Shown here one piece after another: positions 1 through 8,186 of a stretch of 64,000 nt of DNA (within the stretch, counting starts at the first letter, position 1; every line of letters starts with the position of its first letter). The stretch lies in NCBI GenBank assembly GCA_012840465.1, contig DULJ01000048.1, positions 158,184-222,183 on the forward strand, given 5' to 3'. Made by a program: the position numbers and the translations under genes. Under the pieces are notes generated by a model. The model ran no database searches, had not been told where the DNA came from, and saw only the letters and a program-made list of their open reading frames with translations. The stretch is from Caryophanales bacterium. Its GTDB lineage: Bacteria; Bacillota; Bacilli; Bacillales; Bacillaceae_J.

Positions 1-552
1 GTCCTTTTGCTTGCGTGATGTCAATGACCCATCCGCTTGGTAAGTGCGATCGGCAAAGACCTCATGGGCAGTTCGTAGACCAAGCCTCTCCCCTGCTTTC
101 GTCAATGCGCTACCGGAAAGTCCAAATAAAATCAAGGATGGTGAAACATCATAAACTGCTTGCGCAATAGCCTCAGCAAGTTTCGGATCCTTTGCTGCCA
201 TATTATACAAGGCACCATGGGGTTTTACATGTTGCATTTTCTCATTGAAGGTTGCTAAAAATCCTTGCAATGCTCCCATTTGGTATACTACCATATCATA
301 TCCCTCTTGCGGTGTAATCGCCATTTCCCGTCGTCCAAAACCGTTCAAATCTGGTAAGCCGGGATGGGCTCCGATTTTAACACTATGGGAAATTGCCAAT
401 TTCACAGTTTCTCTCATTACACTCGGATCACCACTATGAAAACCGCAAGCAATATTAGCAGACGTAACATATTTTAATATTTCTTCCTGCTCCCCAAGCT
501 TAAAGCGGCCAAAACTTTCCCCCAAATCACAATTCAAATCAACTTGAAACAA
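1..552 (-). CDS. pxpA: 5-oxoprolinase subunit A (LamB/YcsF family), 3' end outside the window
   Basis: PxpA works with PxpB and PxpC to open 5-oxoproline to glutamate with ATP. The reading frame stays open to base 1, so the C-terminal part is missing. Visible family motifs are VDLNCDLGE at the N terminus, then [31 protein letters not shown] and [13 protein letters not shown], all typical of LamB/YcsF proteins. I chose a TTG start at 552 because AGAGAGGAGG sits about 7 bases upstream. An in-frame ATG at 603 would add 17 residues but has no clear ribosome binding site. The gene is divergent from pxpB-pxpC, across a 270-base promoter region. Identity is clear; only the start is uncertain. Confidence 0.93.
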   Translation of the reverse strand, partial: MFQVDLNCDLGESFGRFKLGEQEEILKYVTSANIACGFHSGDPSVMRETVKLAISHSVKIGAHPGLPDLNGFGRREMAITPQEGYDMVVYQMGALQGFLATFNEKMQHVKPHGALYNMAAKDPKLAEAIAQAVYDVSPSLILFGLSGSALTKAGERLGLRTAHEVFADRTYQADGSLTSRKQKD

Positions 553-606
553 CAGAACCCCCTCCTCTCTATCATCTTCAACACCAATATTCAAAGCTTT
601 CATTGT

Positions 607-623
607 TTCAATATTCGGAACCT
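607..623. promoter_or_regulatory. Inverted-repeat operator candidate, pxpA side
   Basis: The minus-strand sequence GTTCCGAATATTGAAAC is an imperfect palindrome. It resembles the repeat at 790-807, sharing CCGAAT and GAAAC. It lies between the predicted pxpA promoter and the coding region, where a bound repressor would block transcription. An IclR-family regulator gene lies 2 kb away and is the obvious candidate ligand. That link is inference. Confidence 0.4.
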
Positions 624-643
624 AAGTTTTGAATTATAGACCT

Positions 644-672
644 ATTTTAGCATAATTGTTTTTACTTGAAAA
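644..672 (-). promoter_or_regulatory. Predicted sigma-A promoter of pxpA
   Basis: On the minus strand a TTTTCA -35 box (672-667) is followed by a 17-base spacer and an extended -10, TGC then TAAAAT (649-644). It lies about 90 bases upstream of the TTG start. This is a pattern call only. Confidence 0.5.
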
Positions 673-733
673 GAGGAAATTTTTGAATTGTGGGAAAAGT
701 GAAATGGATCATAATACTCACCAATATTGTGAC

Positions 734-761
734 TTGTTTTTCTGTTCAAATCATCTATAAT
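734..761 (+). promoter_or_regulatory. Predicted sigma-A promoter of pxpB-pxpC
   Basis: A perfect TATAAT (756-761) has a weak TTGTTT -35 box 16 bases upstream (734-739). A second TATAAT at 767-772 could serve instead. Both lie 50-70 bases before the pxpB start codon. Confidence 0.45.
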
Positions 762-789
762 TAAAATATAATCCGTATTATAGAACATT

Positions 790-807
790 GTTTCCGAATT
801 TCGAAAC
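790..807. promoter_or_regulatory. Inverted-repeat operator candidate, pxpB side
   Basis: GTTTCCGAATTTCGAAAC matches its own reverse complement at 14 of 18 positions. It sits between the predicted -10 box and the pxpB ribosome binding site, mirroring the repeat at 607-623 on the pxpA side. Two similar sites at equivalent places in divergent promoters suggest one repressor, plausibly the IclR protein encoded at 2610-3365. Confidence 0.45.
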
Positions 808-824
808 TAAAGGAGTTGGCTTCT

Positions 825-1559
825 ATGACGCAGTACAACAATAGTGAATTCATACGGCCTTTAGGGGATTCCGCGCTCGTCGTCCATTTAGGAGATGGGA
901 TTAACCCCACTATCCATGAAAAAGTTAAAAACTTATCCTATTTAATAGAAAAAGAACCGTTTCCGGGATTTATTGAATCTGTTCCGTCTTATAACAACTT
1001 AACTATTTATTACAACCCTGTAACGGTTTATTTTTCTATCGTTGGTAAAAAGGAAAAGAGTCCTTATAAAATTGTCAGCGCTTTAATTGGAGATCTTCTC
1101 AGACAATTTAGCGGTGACGAGCAAACCGAAGAAAGACTTGTTAAGATTCCGGTCGTATACGGCGGAGAGTTTGGACCAGATTTGGAGTATGTAGCGAATT
1201 ATCATCGACTTTCAGTTGATGAGGTCATTGAAATTCACAGTTCAAATGATTGTTTAGTTTATATGATCGGCTTTGCGCCAGGCTTCCCGTTCCTGGGGGG
1301 AATGAACGAAAGAATTGCCACACCGCGGAAAGAGTCACCGCGTTTAGCGATTGCACCTGGTTCCGTCGGCATCGCCGGCAAACAGACAGGAATCTACCCG
1401 CTCGAAACGCCGGGGGGATGGCAAATTATCGGACGAACGCCGCTCGATTTATTTCTACCGAATGAAACGCCACCATCATTTTTACAATCGGGAGATATCA
1501 TCCGCTTTGTTCCTATTTCACATCAAGAATTCGCTGCCTACAAGGAGGAAAAACAATGA
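825..1559 (+). CDS. pxpB: 5-oxoprolinase subunit B (KipI family)
   Basis: PxpB is the smaller partner of the PxpBC pair, which acts with PxpA on 5-oxoproline. In Bacillus subtilis the homologue KipI also inhibits the sporulation kinase KinA. The 244-residue protein carries the family signature GFAPGFPFLGGM in its middle, then APGSVGIAGKQTGIYP and ETPGGWQIIGRTPL, all in a cyclophilin-like carboxyltransferase fold. ATG at 825 is preferred because AAGGAG lies nine bases upstream; a TTG at 816 is too close to that site. The stop overlaps pxpC by four bases, indicating translational coupling. Whether it has any kinase-inhibitor role here cannot be seen. Confidence 0.95.
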   Translation: MTQYNNSEFIRPLGDSALVVHLGDGINPTIHEKVKNLSYLIEKEPFPGFIESVPSYNNLTIYYNPVTVYFSIVGKKEKSPYKIVSALIGDLLRQFSGDEQTEERLVKIPVVYGGEFGPDLEYVANYHRLSVDEVIEIHSSNDCLVYMIGFAPGFPFLGGMNERIATPRKESPRLAIAPGSVGIAGKQTGIYPLETPGGWQIIGRTPLDLFLPNETPPSFLQSGDIIRFVPISHQEFAAYKEEKQ

Positions 1560-2551
1560 GTGTGAAAGTCATTCATCCAGGATTATTAACAACTATTCAA
1601 GATTTAGGAAGAGTTGGTTCACAAAAGTTTGGGGTTATTGTAAGCGGTGCGATGGATCCATTTTCACTACGAATGGCTAACTTGCTTGTTGGAAATGCAG
1701 AAGGCGAGGGAGCACTTGAAATTACATTGTTCGGTACAACGCTTCAATTTGAAAGCGACCAACTTGTTGCCATTACTGGCGGTGATTTACAGCCAACAAT
1801 TGATGGAGAAAAAGCACCAATGTGGCGGCCAATTCTAATTCGTAAAGGAACTATTTTAAAATTCAAATCGGCCATTACCGGTTGCCGTGCTTACGTCGCC
1901 TTTGCTGGTGGGATTGACATTCCTGACGTGATGGGAAGTAAAAGCACATATCTCCGTGCAGCTATTGGAGGGCTCCAAGGCAGAGCGTTACAAAAAGGCG
2001 ATGAATTGACATGTGGTCATTATAGTAAAATTGCGATGTCTTTCGTTCAACAACTTGAAAGGTTGAATAGTCATTTTTCATGGTCAGTCAACTATACAGA
2101 ATTTATTTCATTTGAGCAAACGCAAACCATTCGCGTTTTACGTGGATCTGAGTTTGAAAGATTTGATCAAAGTAGTCAACAAGCATTTTTTTCGTTACCA
2201 TATACATTAACAACCCAAGCTGACCGGATGGGCTATCGTTTGGAAGGAAAGCCCATACAGTTATCTGAAAAATTCGAGCTATTATCAGAAGGGGTCACCT
2301 ACGGTACAATCCAGGTCCCCTCTAACGGGCAACCAATTATTTTAATGGCAGACCGACAAACAACAGGCGGATATCCAAAAATCGGGCAAGTCATTTCGGT
2401 TGATTTACCTCGACTAGCCCAATTGCAGCCGAAAGCTGCAATCTTGTTTAAAGAAGTCCCACTTAAACAAGCAGAAACGGAATTAATAAAAAAAGAGATT
2501 AACCTTAATGAACTGGCGATGGGGATTCACATGAAAGCACTTCATCACTAA
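1556..2551 (+). CDS. pxpC: 5-oxoprolinase subunit C (KipA family biotin-dependent carboxyltransferase-like)
   Basis: PxpC is the large partner of PxpB and belongs to the urea amidolyase/allophanate hydrolase subunit 2 family. The 331-residue protein opens with VIHPGLLTTIQDLGRVGSQKFGV, the usual family start, and continues with SGAMDPFSLRMAN, AITGGDL, AYVAFAGGID and, near the C terminus, LMADRQTTGGYPKIGQVI. The gene overlaps pxpB by ATGA. A strong hairpin terminator follows 20 bases after the stop, so pxpB-pxpC is a two-gene operon. Length is normal and no defect is seen. Confidence 0.95.
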   Translation: MSVKVIHPGLLTTIQDLGRVGSQKFGVIVSGAMDPFSLRMANLLVGNAEGEGALEITLFGTTLQFESDQLVAITGGDLQPTIDGEKAPMWRPILIRKGTILKFKSAITGCRAYVAFAGGIDIPDVMGSKSTYLRAAIGGLQGRALQKGDELTCGHYSKIAMSFVQQLERLNSHFSWSVNYTEFISFEQTQTIRVLRGSEFERFDQSSQQAFFSLPYTLTTQADRMGYRLEGKPIQLSEKFELLSEGVTYGTIQVPSNGQPIILMADRQTTGGYPKIGQVISVDLPRLAQLQPKAAILFKEVPLKQAETELIKKEINLNELAMGIHMKALHH

Positions 2552-2571
2552 TGATTGACAAAACAAGGAAC

Positions 2572-2606
2572 GGGTGCCCCTTTATTTTTATTAAAGTGGT
2601 CACCCT
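2572..2606 (+). terminator. Intrinsic terminator after pxpC
   Basis: GGGTG...CTTTA pairs with TAAAG...CACCC around an A/T loop and is followed by a T tract. It lies between the converging pxpC and IclR genes and best fits termination of pxpB-pxpC. Confidence 0.8.
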
Positions 2607-2609
2607 TTT

Positions 2610-3365
2610 TTATTCCGTATACCCTAGTTGTCTGGATATTTCCGCTGCAGCCTTTTTTACTTTCTCCTTAAGAATCTCGGCATTTTCACCTTGATAATTT
2701 GCCTCTAAACCTGCAATACTAATTCCTGCCACCACTTCACCATGGTGATTATATATTGGCGCTGCAACGGCAGAGGTATAGTTTTCCAATTCTGAATGAC
2801 TAATTGTATATCCATCTATTCGTGCCTGTTGGATCGTTTCATACAGGATTTCTTTATCCGTAATCGTACCCTGAGCAAACGGTTTGAGTTCCACAGACTC
2901 AATATAGGCTTTTATTTCCGAATCAGGTAAAAAAGACAAGATTGAACGTGAACACGCTCCCGCATAAAGAGGACTTCTTCTGCCAATCGCTGTATAAAGA
3001 CGCACTTTCTGTTTGGTGTCGATTTTTTCAATATAGATAGCCTCATTGCCTTCTCGAATGATTAGGTTAATAGCCTCTTTCACATCATTATGTAAATCCA
3101 TCATATATGGATAAGCAATCTTCCGTATATCTAGCCTAGTAGAAACAAGATGACCGAATTTCAGAAACAAAAGCCCAAGCCTGTATTTAGAATCAGCGCC
3201 TTTTTCCAAAAGGCCCATATCTTCAAATGACATTAGCATTCGATAGACTGAAGTTTTCGGCATCCCTGACAGAGTAATAATTTCTTGAAATGTTAATTCC
3301 GCATGCTCAATAAATAAATTTAATACATCCATCGATCGGACAACTGTTTTGTTTTTGTTATTCAT
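2610..3365 (-). CDS. IclR-family transcriptional regulator
   Basis: This 251-residue protein has an N-terminal winged helix-turn-helix (about residues 10-70, with LTFQEIITLSGMPKTSVYRML) and a C-terminal IclR effector domain containing RSPLYAGACSRSIL, GYTISHSELENYTSAVAAPIYN and VAGISIAG. It overlaps the upstream pduX gene by four bases and has its own GAGGAGG site, so it is the last gene of the cobalamin operon by layout. It faces pxpC across a terminator. Bacillus subtilis kipR, which regulates kipI-kipA, is also an IclR gene, so control of pxpABC is a reasonable guess. The palindromes at 607-623 and 790-807 are candidate sites. Confidence 0.9.
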   Translation of the reverse strand: MNNKNKTVVRSMDVLNLFIEHAELTFQEIITLSGMPKTSVYRMLMSFEDMGLLEKGADSKYRLGLLFLKFGHLVSTRLDIRKIAYPYMMDLHNDVKEAINLIIREGNEAIYIEKIDTKQKVRLYTAIGRRSPLYAGACSRSILSFLPDSEIKAYIESVELKPFAQGTITDKEILYETIQQARIDGYTISHSELENYTSAVAAPIYNHHGEVVAGISIAGLEANYQGENAEILKEKVKKAAAEISRQLGYTE

Positions 3366-4258
3366 TGTACTGCACCCCTCCTCTCTTCATTGTATTCGCC
3401 GTCTTCCTCAATTCCAACCCAATAAACATTTACTTTTTTTCCTGTTGTTTCTTTAATCTTTGTTATAATAAAACGGAGCTCCTGCTCAGATTTATCGGGG
3501 GAAAGCAAAATCCCGATAACCGTTCCACTATGCGCTATCACGACTCCACCGTTATTTTCTTCAGCGATTTTCAGCATCTCCTCGAAAAAAGGTTTGGCTA
3601 ACCGTTTTTCGTTAATTTTTGCGCTTATTGTCGTTGCCTTAAATATGAATGAAAGGTCTTTTTTCTGCACACCTTCCTTTAATAAATAAAGGGTCTGTAA
3701 AAATAATTGTTTTTCCTCTGAATTATAGTTTTTCGGGAATTGATTAAAAATAGTACTCTCTACTGTTCCACCTGTATCGATTCCTAGTAAAATCATTGTT
3801 GGCAGCTGTCCAATTACTTCAATTAAACGTCCGTTAATATAATCATAGGCAACCAGTTCCCGATACATAATTCCATCTGAGGGCTCGATGGTACTGGTGA
3901 TTTCTGAAATAACATTTTCGTCGATCATCAAGGCATGGCAAGCTGCTACTGCTCGAAGACTTGCAATTAAATCAGCTGAAGAGCTTGCCATTCCCTTACC
4001 TTCAGGAAGATCCGAGGTTATTAACAGTTTCCCCCCAGTCTGAATATTATACTTTTGTAATAATAGCTGACAGGCCCGTTCTGATTTTGGCTTTGCGCTT
4101 AGGGACAAGCTTGATATTTTTTCTGATTTTGAGTTTGGAAGAAATAAGGCCGTACTTTTCACCTTGATCGGCAAAGAAACTAAGAAAGGAGAATCTCCAA
4201 AGACCCCTTGGATAAGCTCTCCGAATGTACCATTGCATGTTCCTACTCCAAGCTTCAT
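3362..4258 (-). CDS. pduX: L-threonine kinase PduX-like (GHMP kinase)
   Basis: PduX phosphorylates L-threonine; CobD (7080-8186) then decarboxylates the product to aminopropanol phosphate, the linker of the cobalamin nucleotide loop. The 298-residue protein has the GHMP kinase glycine-serine loop DLPEGKGMASSSADL at about residues 83-97 and a C-terminal glycine-rich stretch (NNGGVVIAHSGTVIGILLSP). It opens with GTCNGTFGELIQG, typical of PduX. It overlaps cbiB by ATGA upstream and the IclR gene by ATGA downstream. A threonine kinase beside cobD and cbiB supports the assignment. Confidence 0.88.
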   Translation of the reverse strand: MKLGVGTCNGTFGELIQGVFGDSPFLVSLPIKVKSTALFLPNSKSEKISSLSLSAKPKSERACQLLLQKYNIQTGGKLLITSDLPEGKGMASSSADLIASLRAVAACHALMIDENVISEITSTIEPSDGIMYRELVAYDYINGRLIEVIGQLPTMILLGIDTGGTVESTIFNQFPKNYNSEEKQLFLQTLYLLKEGVQKKDLSFIFKATTISAKINEKRLAKPFFEEMLKIAEENNGGVVIAHSGTVIGILLSPDKSEQELRFIITKIKETTGKKVNVYWVGIEEDGEYNEERRGAVQ

Positions 4259-5208
4259 AGCAGAACACTCACCACTACTCCTAAGAGAATAATTCCAATA
4301 AAAACATTGACAGATGCCTTCATCATCTTAACGGTTTTTAGGATATCATCTGCCTGCAATGGTTTATACCGATCTCCCATAACCGCCCGATGGGAAGGAA
4401 TCCCTTTATAATAGTTTGTTCCCCCAAGTTGAACTTGAAGGGCACCTGCAACTGCGCACTCCGGTATACCACTGTTGGGGCTTGGATGTAGCTTCGCATC
4501 TCTCATTATAATCGTAAATGCTTTTTTTGCATCTAATCGTAACAACAAACTTGCCACAATCAATAATAATCCTGTAATTCTAGCAGGAATAAAATTCAAT
4601 ATATCATCAAGCCTTGCGGAAGCCCAGCCAAGGTCTTTGTATTTTTCATTTTTATAACCAATCATCGAATCTAACGTATTCGTTGCTCGGTAAGCCATAG
4701 CCAGTGGTGCACCACCAATTAACGCAAAAAACAAAGGTGAGATAATCGCATCTACTATATTTTCAGCGACTGTTTCAACTGTGCCTCTTGTGATTTCAGC
4801 TTCATCCAGATTCTTTGTGTCTCTTCCTACAATCATCGATAACGAGAAACGAGCTTGTTCCATGTCCTTTTTCACAAGTAAACGATATATACCTAGACCG
4901 GCATCAGCTAATCCTTTTGTAGCAACAGTAGAGGATATAAGGATAATTTGGATAAATATAAATAAGATCGGATCAACTAACTTACTTAGCTCTAAAAGTA
5001 AAGAAACGATCAAGTAGGTTCCCCCTACTATCAATAAGGGAAATAGTAGACCAGCCGCCTTCAAATTTTTAAAATCGCTCTTTCGAATGATCTTTTCCAG
5101 TTTAGATATACAATTTCCAATTAGCACAACTGGATGAGGTATCGCTTTTGGGTCTCCAATGAGACGATCAAGAATATAGGCAATTATGATAGAGATTGAT
5201 AATAACAT
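4255..5208 (-). CDS. cbiB: Adenosylcobinamide-phosphate synthase (CbiB/CobD membrane protein)
   Basis: CbiB joins aminopropanol phosphate to adenosylcobyric acid at the membrane. The 317-residue protein has several hydrophobic helices: one at the N terminus, LLFPLLIVGGTYLIVSLL, a long one near 90-110 and one at the C terminus. Family motifs are DRLIGDPKAIPHPVVLIG near the start, RGTVETVAENIVDAIISPLFFALIGGAPLAMAYRATNTLDSMIGYKN in the middle and HPSPNSGIPECAVAGAL later. ATG at 5208 follows GGGGAATATCTAA. The gene starts directly after cobC and overlaps pduX. Confidence 0.96.
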   Translation of the reverse strand: MLLSISIIIAYILDRLIGDPKAIPHPVVLIGNCISKLEKIIRKSDFKNLKAAGLLFPLLIVGGTYLIVSLLLELSKLVDPILFIFIQIILISSTVATKGLADAGLGIYRLLVKKDMEQARFSLSMIVGRDTKNLDEAEITRGTVETVAENIVDAIISPLFFALIGGAPLAMAYRATNTLDSMIGYKNEKYKDLGWASARLDDILNFIPARITGLLLIVASLLLRLDAKKAFTIIMRDAKLHPSPNSGIPECAVAGALQVQLGGTNYYKGIPSHRAVMGDRYKPLQADDILKTVKMMKASVNVFIGIILLGVVVSVLL

Positions 5209-5805
5209 TTAGATATTCCCCTTAACCTTCCAAATATTCCGTGCCACATCGACATCAAGAATGAGCCCTTCCCCATGGCGAATATTTTCAACATTCCAGA
5301 ACTGCTCTTCATCATGGAGAAGCCATTTACTTAAAATCCAGCGTATTGGACCGCCATGACTCACAACCAAACAATCCTCTCCACTATTTGAAAAAATGAT
5401 CTGCTTAACCCAGCGGTCAACTCGACTTCCTAATTCGGCAAGGGTTTCTCCATTGGGAGGAGAATACAAAAACGGATTTGAAATCCATTGATTAAGACTA
5501 TAAGAATGTTTCTCATTTAATTCATCATATGTATGACAGTCCCAATCACCGAAATGCAACTCCCTAAGATCCGGATATACCTTTAATTCCAGTGAAAAAG
5601 CATTACAGATGATTTGACTTGTTTCAACCGACCGCAACAGATCGCTGCTATAACAAACTCCACGTGTTTCCAGTTCTTCCAAGCCTTTTACTAAGCCTTC
5701 CACCTGCTGTCTGCCCGTATTATTTAATGGAGAATCGAAGTGCCCTAAATAGCATTTTTGTTTATTTTCATCAGTTTGTCCGTGCCTGATCAAGAGGATG
5801 CGCAT
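5209..5805 (-). CDS. cobC: Alpha-ribazole phosphatase / histidine phosphatase family protein
   Basis: CobC-type enzymes remove the 5'-phosphate from alpha-ribazole phosphate or from cobalamin 5'-phosphate. The 198-residue protein starts MRILLIRHGQTDENK; the catalytic RHG is at residues 7-9 and the second histidine is in VSHGGPIRWIL. ATG at 5805 is preferred over an upstream in-frame TTG because GGAAGGA lies nine bases before it. It follows cobS with one base between. The histidine phosphatase family is broad, so the specific substrate is inferred from operon position. Confidence 0.85.
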   Translation of the reverse strand: MRILLIRHGQTDENKQKCYLGHFDSPLNNTGRQQVEGLVKGLEELETRGVCYSSDLLRSVETSQIICNAFSLELKVYPDLRELHFGDWDCHTYDELNEKHSYSLNQWISNPFLYSPPNGETLAELGSRVDRWVKQIIFSNSGEDCLVVSHGGPIRWILSKWLLHDEEQFWNVENIRHGEGLILDVDVARNIWKVKGNI

Positions 5806-5806
5806 A

Positions 5807-6547
5807 CTATAAAATCCTTCCAATTAATAGATATAAAAACAAAAAGTTAACCTCAGCCCATTCAATGATCGCACCATAACAGTCTCCTGTTAATACATTT
5901 AGTTTTTTATAAATATTAACTAAAAATAGAAAGTTTAATAAAGCGGATACTAAAATAGCAACGACTCCCATCAAATCAACTAAATAATAGGTCAGAAGCA
6001 AAATCCAAAGTGAATGAAATAATATCGTTAAATGGGCAATATATTTCCCTAATCCGTCAGCAATACCATTTTGACGATACGGCCAATATTTAATAGCTGG
6101 TAAAATGGTAAATCTTCCTAATAACGGTGCAAGGAAAAGTGGTATAAATATCCCCTGCATTATTAATTCATAGGTAACAATCATTTTTCCGCCAATCAAT
6201 AAAATCGCCGCAATGACACCCATGGCCCCGACTCGGCTATCTTTCATAATCTCAAGCATTTGCTCACGCGTCCGACTACTTCCTAACCCATCTGCCAAAT
6301 CCATCCAGCCATCAAGATGAAGTCCCCCTGTAATGAAAATCCAGAACATTACGATACAAAAGGCTGTAATTGTTTCCGGTAAGATAAAGTGAAGCCCTTT
6401 AGCGATAAGTAACAGGAAAACACCGATAATAGCACCAACAATCGGATAATAGAAGGGACTTTTTTCCCAATCTTCTTTTGTAAAAGAAATATTTGGAATC
6501 GGAATTCTAGATAAAAAAGCGATGGCACTAAACAATGACTTCATCAT
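5807..6547 (-). CDS. cobS: Adenosylcobinamide-GDP ribazoletransferase (cobalamin synthase)
   Basis: CobS joins adenosylcobinamide-GDP with alpha-ribazole (phosphate) in the membrane. The 246-residue protein is rich in hydrophobic helices and carries the conserved acidic region GGLHLDGWMDLADGLGSSRTREQMLEIMKDSRVGAMG, whose aspartates bind metal. I start it at ATG 6547, which overlaps the cobU stop as ATGATGA and has GAGG eight bases upstream. A longer frame extends upstream through cobU, but that part is out-of-frame cobU sequence. Confidence 0.95.
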   Translation of the reverse strand: MMKSLFSAIAFLSRIPIPNISFTKEDWEKSPFYYPIVGAIIGVFLLLIAKGLHFILPETITAFCIVMFWIFITGGLHLDGWMDLADGLGSSRTREQMLEIMKDSRVGAMGVIAAILLIGGKMIVTYELIMQGIFIPLFLAPLLGRFTILPAIKYWPYRQNGIADGLGKYIAHLTILFHSLWILLLTYYLVDLMGVVAILVSALLNFLFLVNIYKKLNVLTGDCYGAIIEWAEVNFLFLYLLIGRIL

Positions 6548-7083
6548 GGCTTGATCCTCACAGGTATCCCAGAGATAACCGCATACACCTCGTCCGCTTG
6601 TTCGGCAATAAGTTGGTTGACCTCTCCCAACACATCCTGGAAGAAGCGTCCAAGCGGGGACATGGCTACTCCTCCTAACCCCGTTTCGCTCGTCACAATA
6701 ATAATGGAACATTTGAGCTCAGATATATGGGCTAACCATTCTTTTGTTTCTTGCAAAATCGCAGCCGGATACTCAGGGTTTTTTAGCTGCTCCTTGGGAA
6801 TTCGAATACATTGATTGGATACCCATGTTTCTATACTATCTACTAGAATACAATCATAAGATTGATAGATATGAATTCCGTTAAGCAACCCATACGGTTC
6901 CTCTAGTAATCCCCATTCCTTGGGCCTTCTTATTTGATGTTTATTAATTCTTTGTTCCATTTCATGGTCAATACTTACCCCAAAGGCAACATATAAAACA
7001 GAGGGGCTTACCTCCTTGGCCCGCGCTTCAGCAAATCTACTTTTACCTGAGCGCACCCCTCCGGTAACTAGAGTTATTGTCAT
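6544..7083 (-). CDS. cobU: Adenosylcobinamide kinase / adenosylcobinamide-phosphate guanylyltransferase
   Basis: CobU phosphorylates adenosylcobinamide and transfers GMP from GTP to it. The 179-residue protein has a P-loop, GGVRSGKS, at residues 8-15 (family form GGARSGKS), VDSIETWVSNQ, IIIVTSETGLGGVAMSPLGRFFQDVLGEVNQ and a final AEQADEVYAVISGIPVRIK, all family hallmarks. It overlaps cobD upstream and cobS downstream by four bases each, typical of this tightly packed operon. Confidence 0.96.
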   Translation of the reverse strand: MTITLVTGGVRSGKSRFAEARAKEVSPSVLYVAFGVSIDHEMEQRINKHQIRRPKEWGLLEEPYGLLNGIHIYQSYDCILVDSIETWVSNQCIRIPKEQLKNPEYPAAILQETKEWLAHISELKCSIIIVTSETGLGGVAMSPLGRFFQDVLGEVNQLIAEQADEVYAVISGIPVRIKP

Positions 7084-8186
7084 TCAACTTCGCTCCAATT
7101 CATAACTACTTTCTTAAGGACATCGAGAAATTTGTTGTTTTCCTTCCTTGCGCGAACAGCGATACGGAAATCTTGTTCTGACAGACCAGGGTACATCGAG
7201 CAAGAACGAATCATAATTCCCTGTTGCCCCATTTTGGATTGTAATTCATTAGCCGTCATTGGAACAGGAAGTCTTACCAATAGAAAATTAGCGGTCCCGG
7301 GTAATACTGTAAAGCTGAACTCTTTTTCAAATTTTTCTTTTAAATAAGCTCTTTCGCTTTCAATAAAATCGATTGTTTTTTCCTCATATTCACTTTCTTG
7401 AAGACAAGCTTCCCCTGCAATAAGCGCAAGACTATTTACACTCCAAGTTACTTGCTTCCTCTTAAGCAGGAGCGCCACTTCCTCCGAACAAATCGAATAC
7501 CCCAAGCGCAGACCCGGAATGGCATAAAATTTAGTCATCGATCTTATGATAATAACATTCGGAAAATGATGTAATTTATCTAAAATCGTATATTTTTCCT
7601 GAGTAGAAACAAAATCGATGAACGCTTCGTCGATAACAAGATACGTATTCGTATTCCTAGCGTGAATGGCTAAGCTTTTTAGCTCTTCTTTTGTATATAA
7701 AATACCGGTTGGATTATTCGGTTGACCGATAAAAACTAAATTCACTTTATCTATTAACTGATATAGATCAGACATTACCGGTTTAAAATTATTTTCTATA
7801 GGGCCAAAACACGGCTCAATCTTTGCACCAAACGTCCTAGATAAGGTTGTATATTCTGAAAAAGATGGGTAGACAATACCAACTACTTTTGGCTGAAGTG
7901 CAAGAAGAACGAGTGCCATACACTCAGCAGCCCCATTCCCGATCACAAGTTTCTCTTCTAAAATACCTAGTTTTTCGGCAAGCCTAGTACACAAGCTACG
8001 ATGAACCGGATCCGGATAATGAACAATAGTATGTATATTATCCATGATTGCGTTCATTGCGCTTTCAGGTGGACCAAGGGGATTAATATTAGCGCTAAAA
8101 TCCAGGAACTGTTCTTGAGGTATACCAAAAAGATTTTGCGCTGTTAGCACATCCCCGCCATGTCCATGTTTTTCAATGATTGACAT
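7080..8186 (-). CDS. cobD: Threonine-phosphate decarboxylase
   Basis: CobD is a PLP enzyme of the class I/II aminotransferase fold that decarboxylates L-threonine O-3-phosphate to aminopropanol phosphate. The 368-residue protein begins with KHGHGGDVLTAQNLFGI, as CobD proteins do, then has FSANINPLGPP, GNGAAECM, GQPNNPTG, VIDEAFIDF and the PLP lysine at about residue 219 in RSMTKFYAIPGLRLGY. Its start shares one base with the cobO stop (TAATG). Together with pduX and cbiB it completes linker synthesis and attachment. Confidence 0.95.
   Translation of the reverse strand: MSIIEKHGHGGDVLTAQNLFGIPQEQFLDFSANINPLGPPESAMNAIMDNIHTIVHYPDPVHRSLCTRLAEKLGILEEKLVIGNGAAECMALVLLALQPKVVGIVYPSFSEYTTLSRTFGAKIEPCFGPIENNFKPVMSDLYQLIDKVNLVFIGQPNNPTGILYTKEELKSLAIHARNTNTYLVIDEAFIDFVSTQEKYTILDKLHHFPNVIIIRSMTKFYAIPGLRLGYSICSEEVALLLKRKQVTWSVNSLALIAGEACLQESEYEEKTIDFIESERAYLKEKFEKEFSFTVLPGTANFLLVRLPVPMTANELQSKMGQQGIMIRSCSMYPGLSEQDFRIAVRARKENNKFLDVLKKVVMNWSEVE

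Noticed and set aside
6548..6712. Longer N terminus for cobS reaching back into cobU
   Set aside because: These residues are out-of-frame cobU sequence with no homology to CobS; a start overlapping the cobU stop has a good ribosome site.
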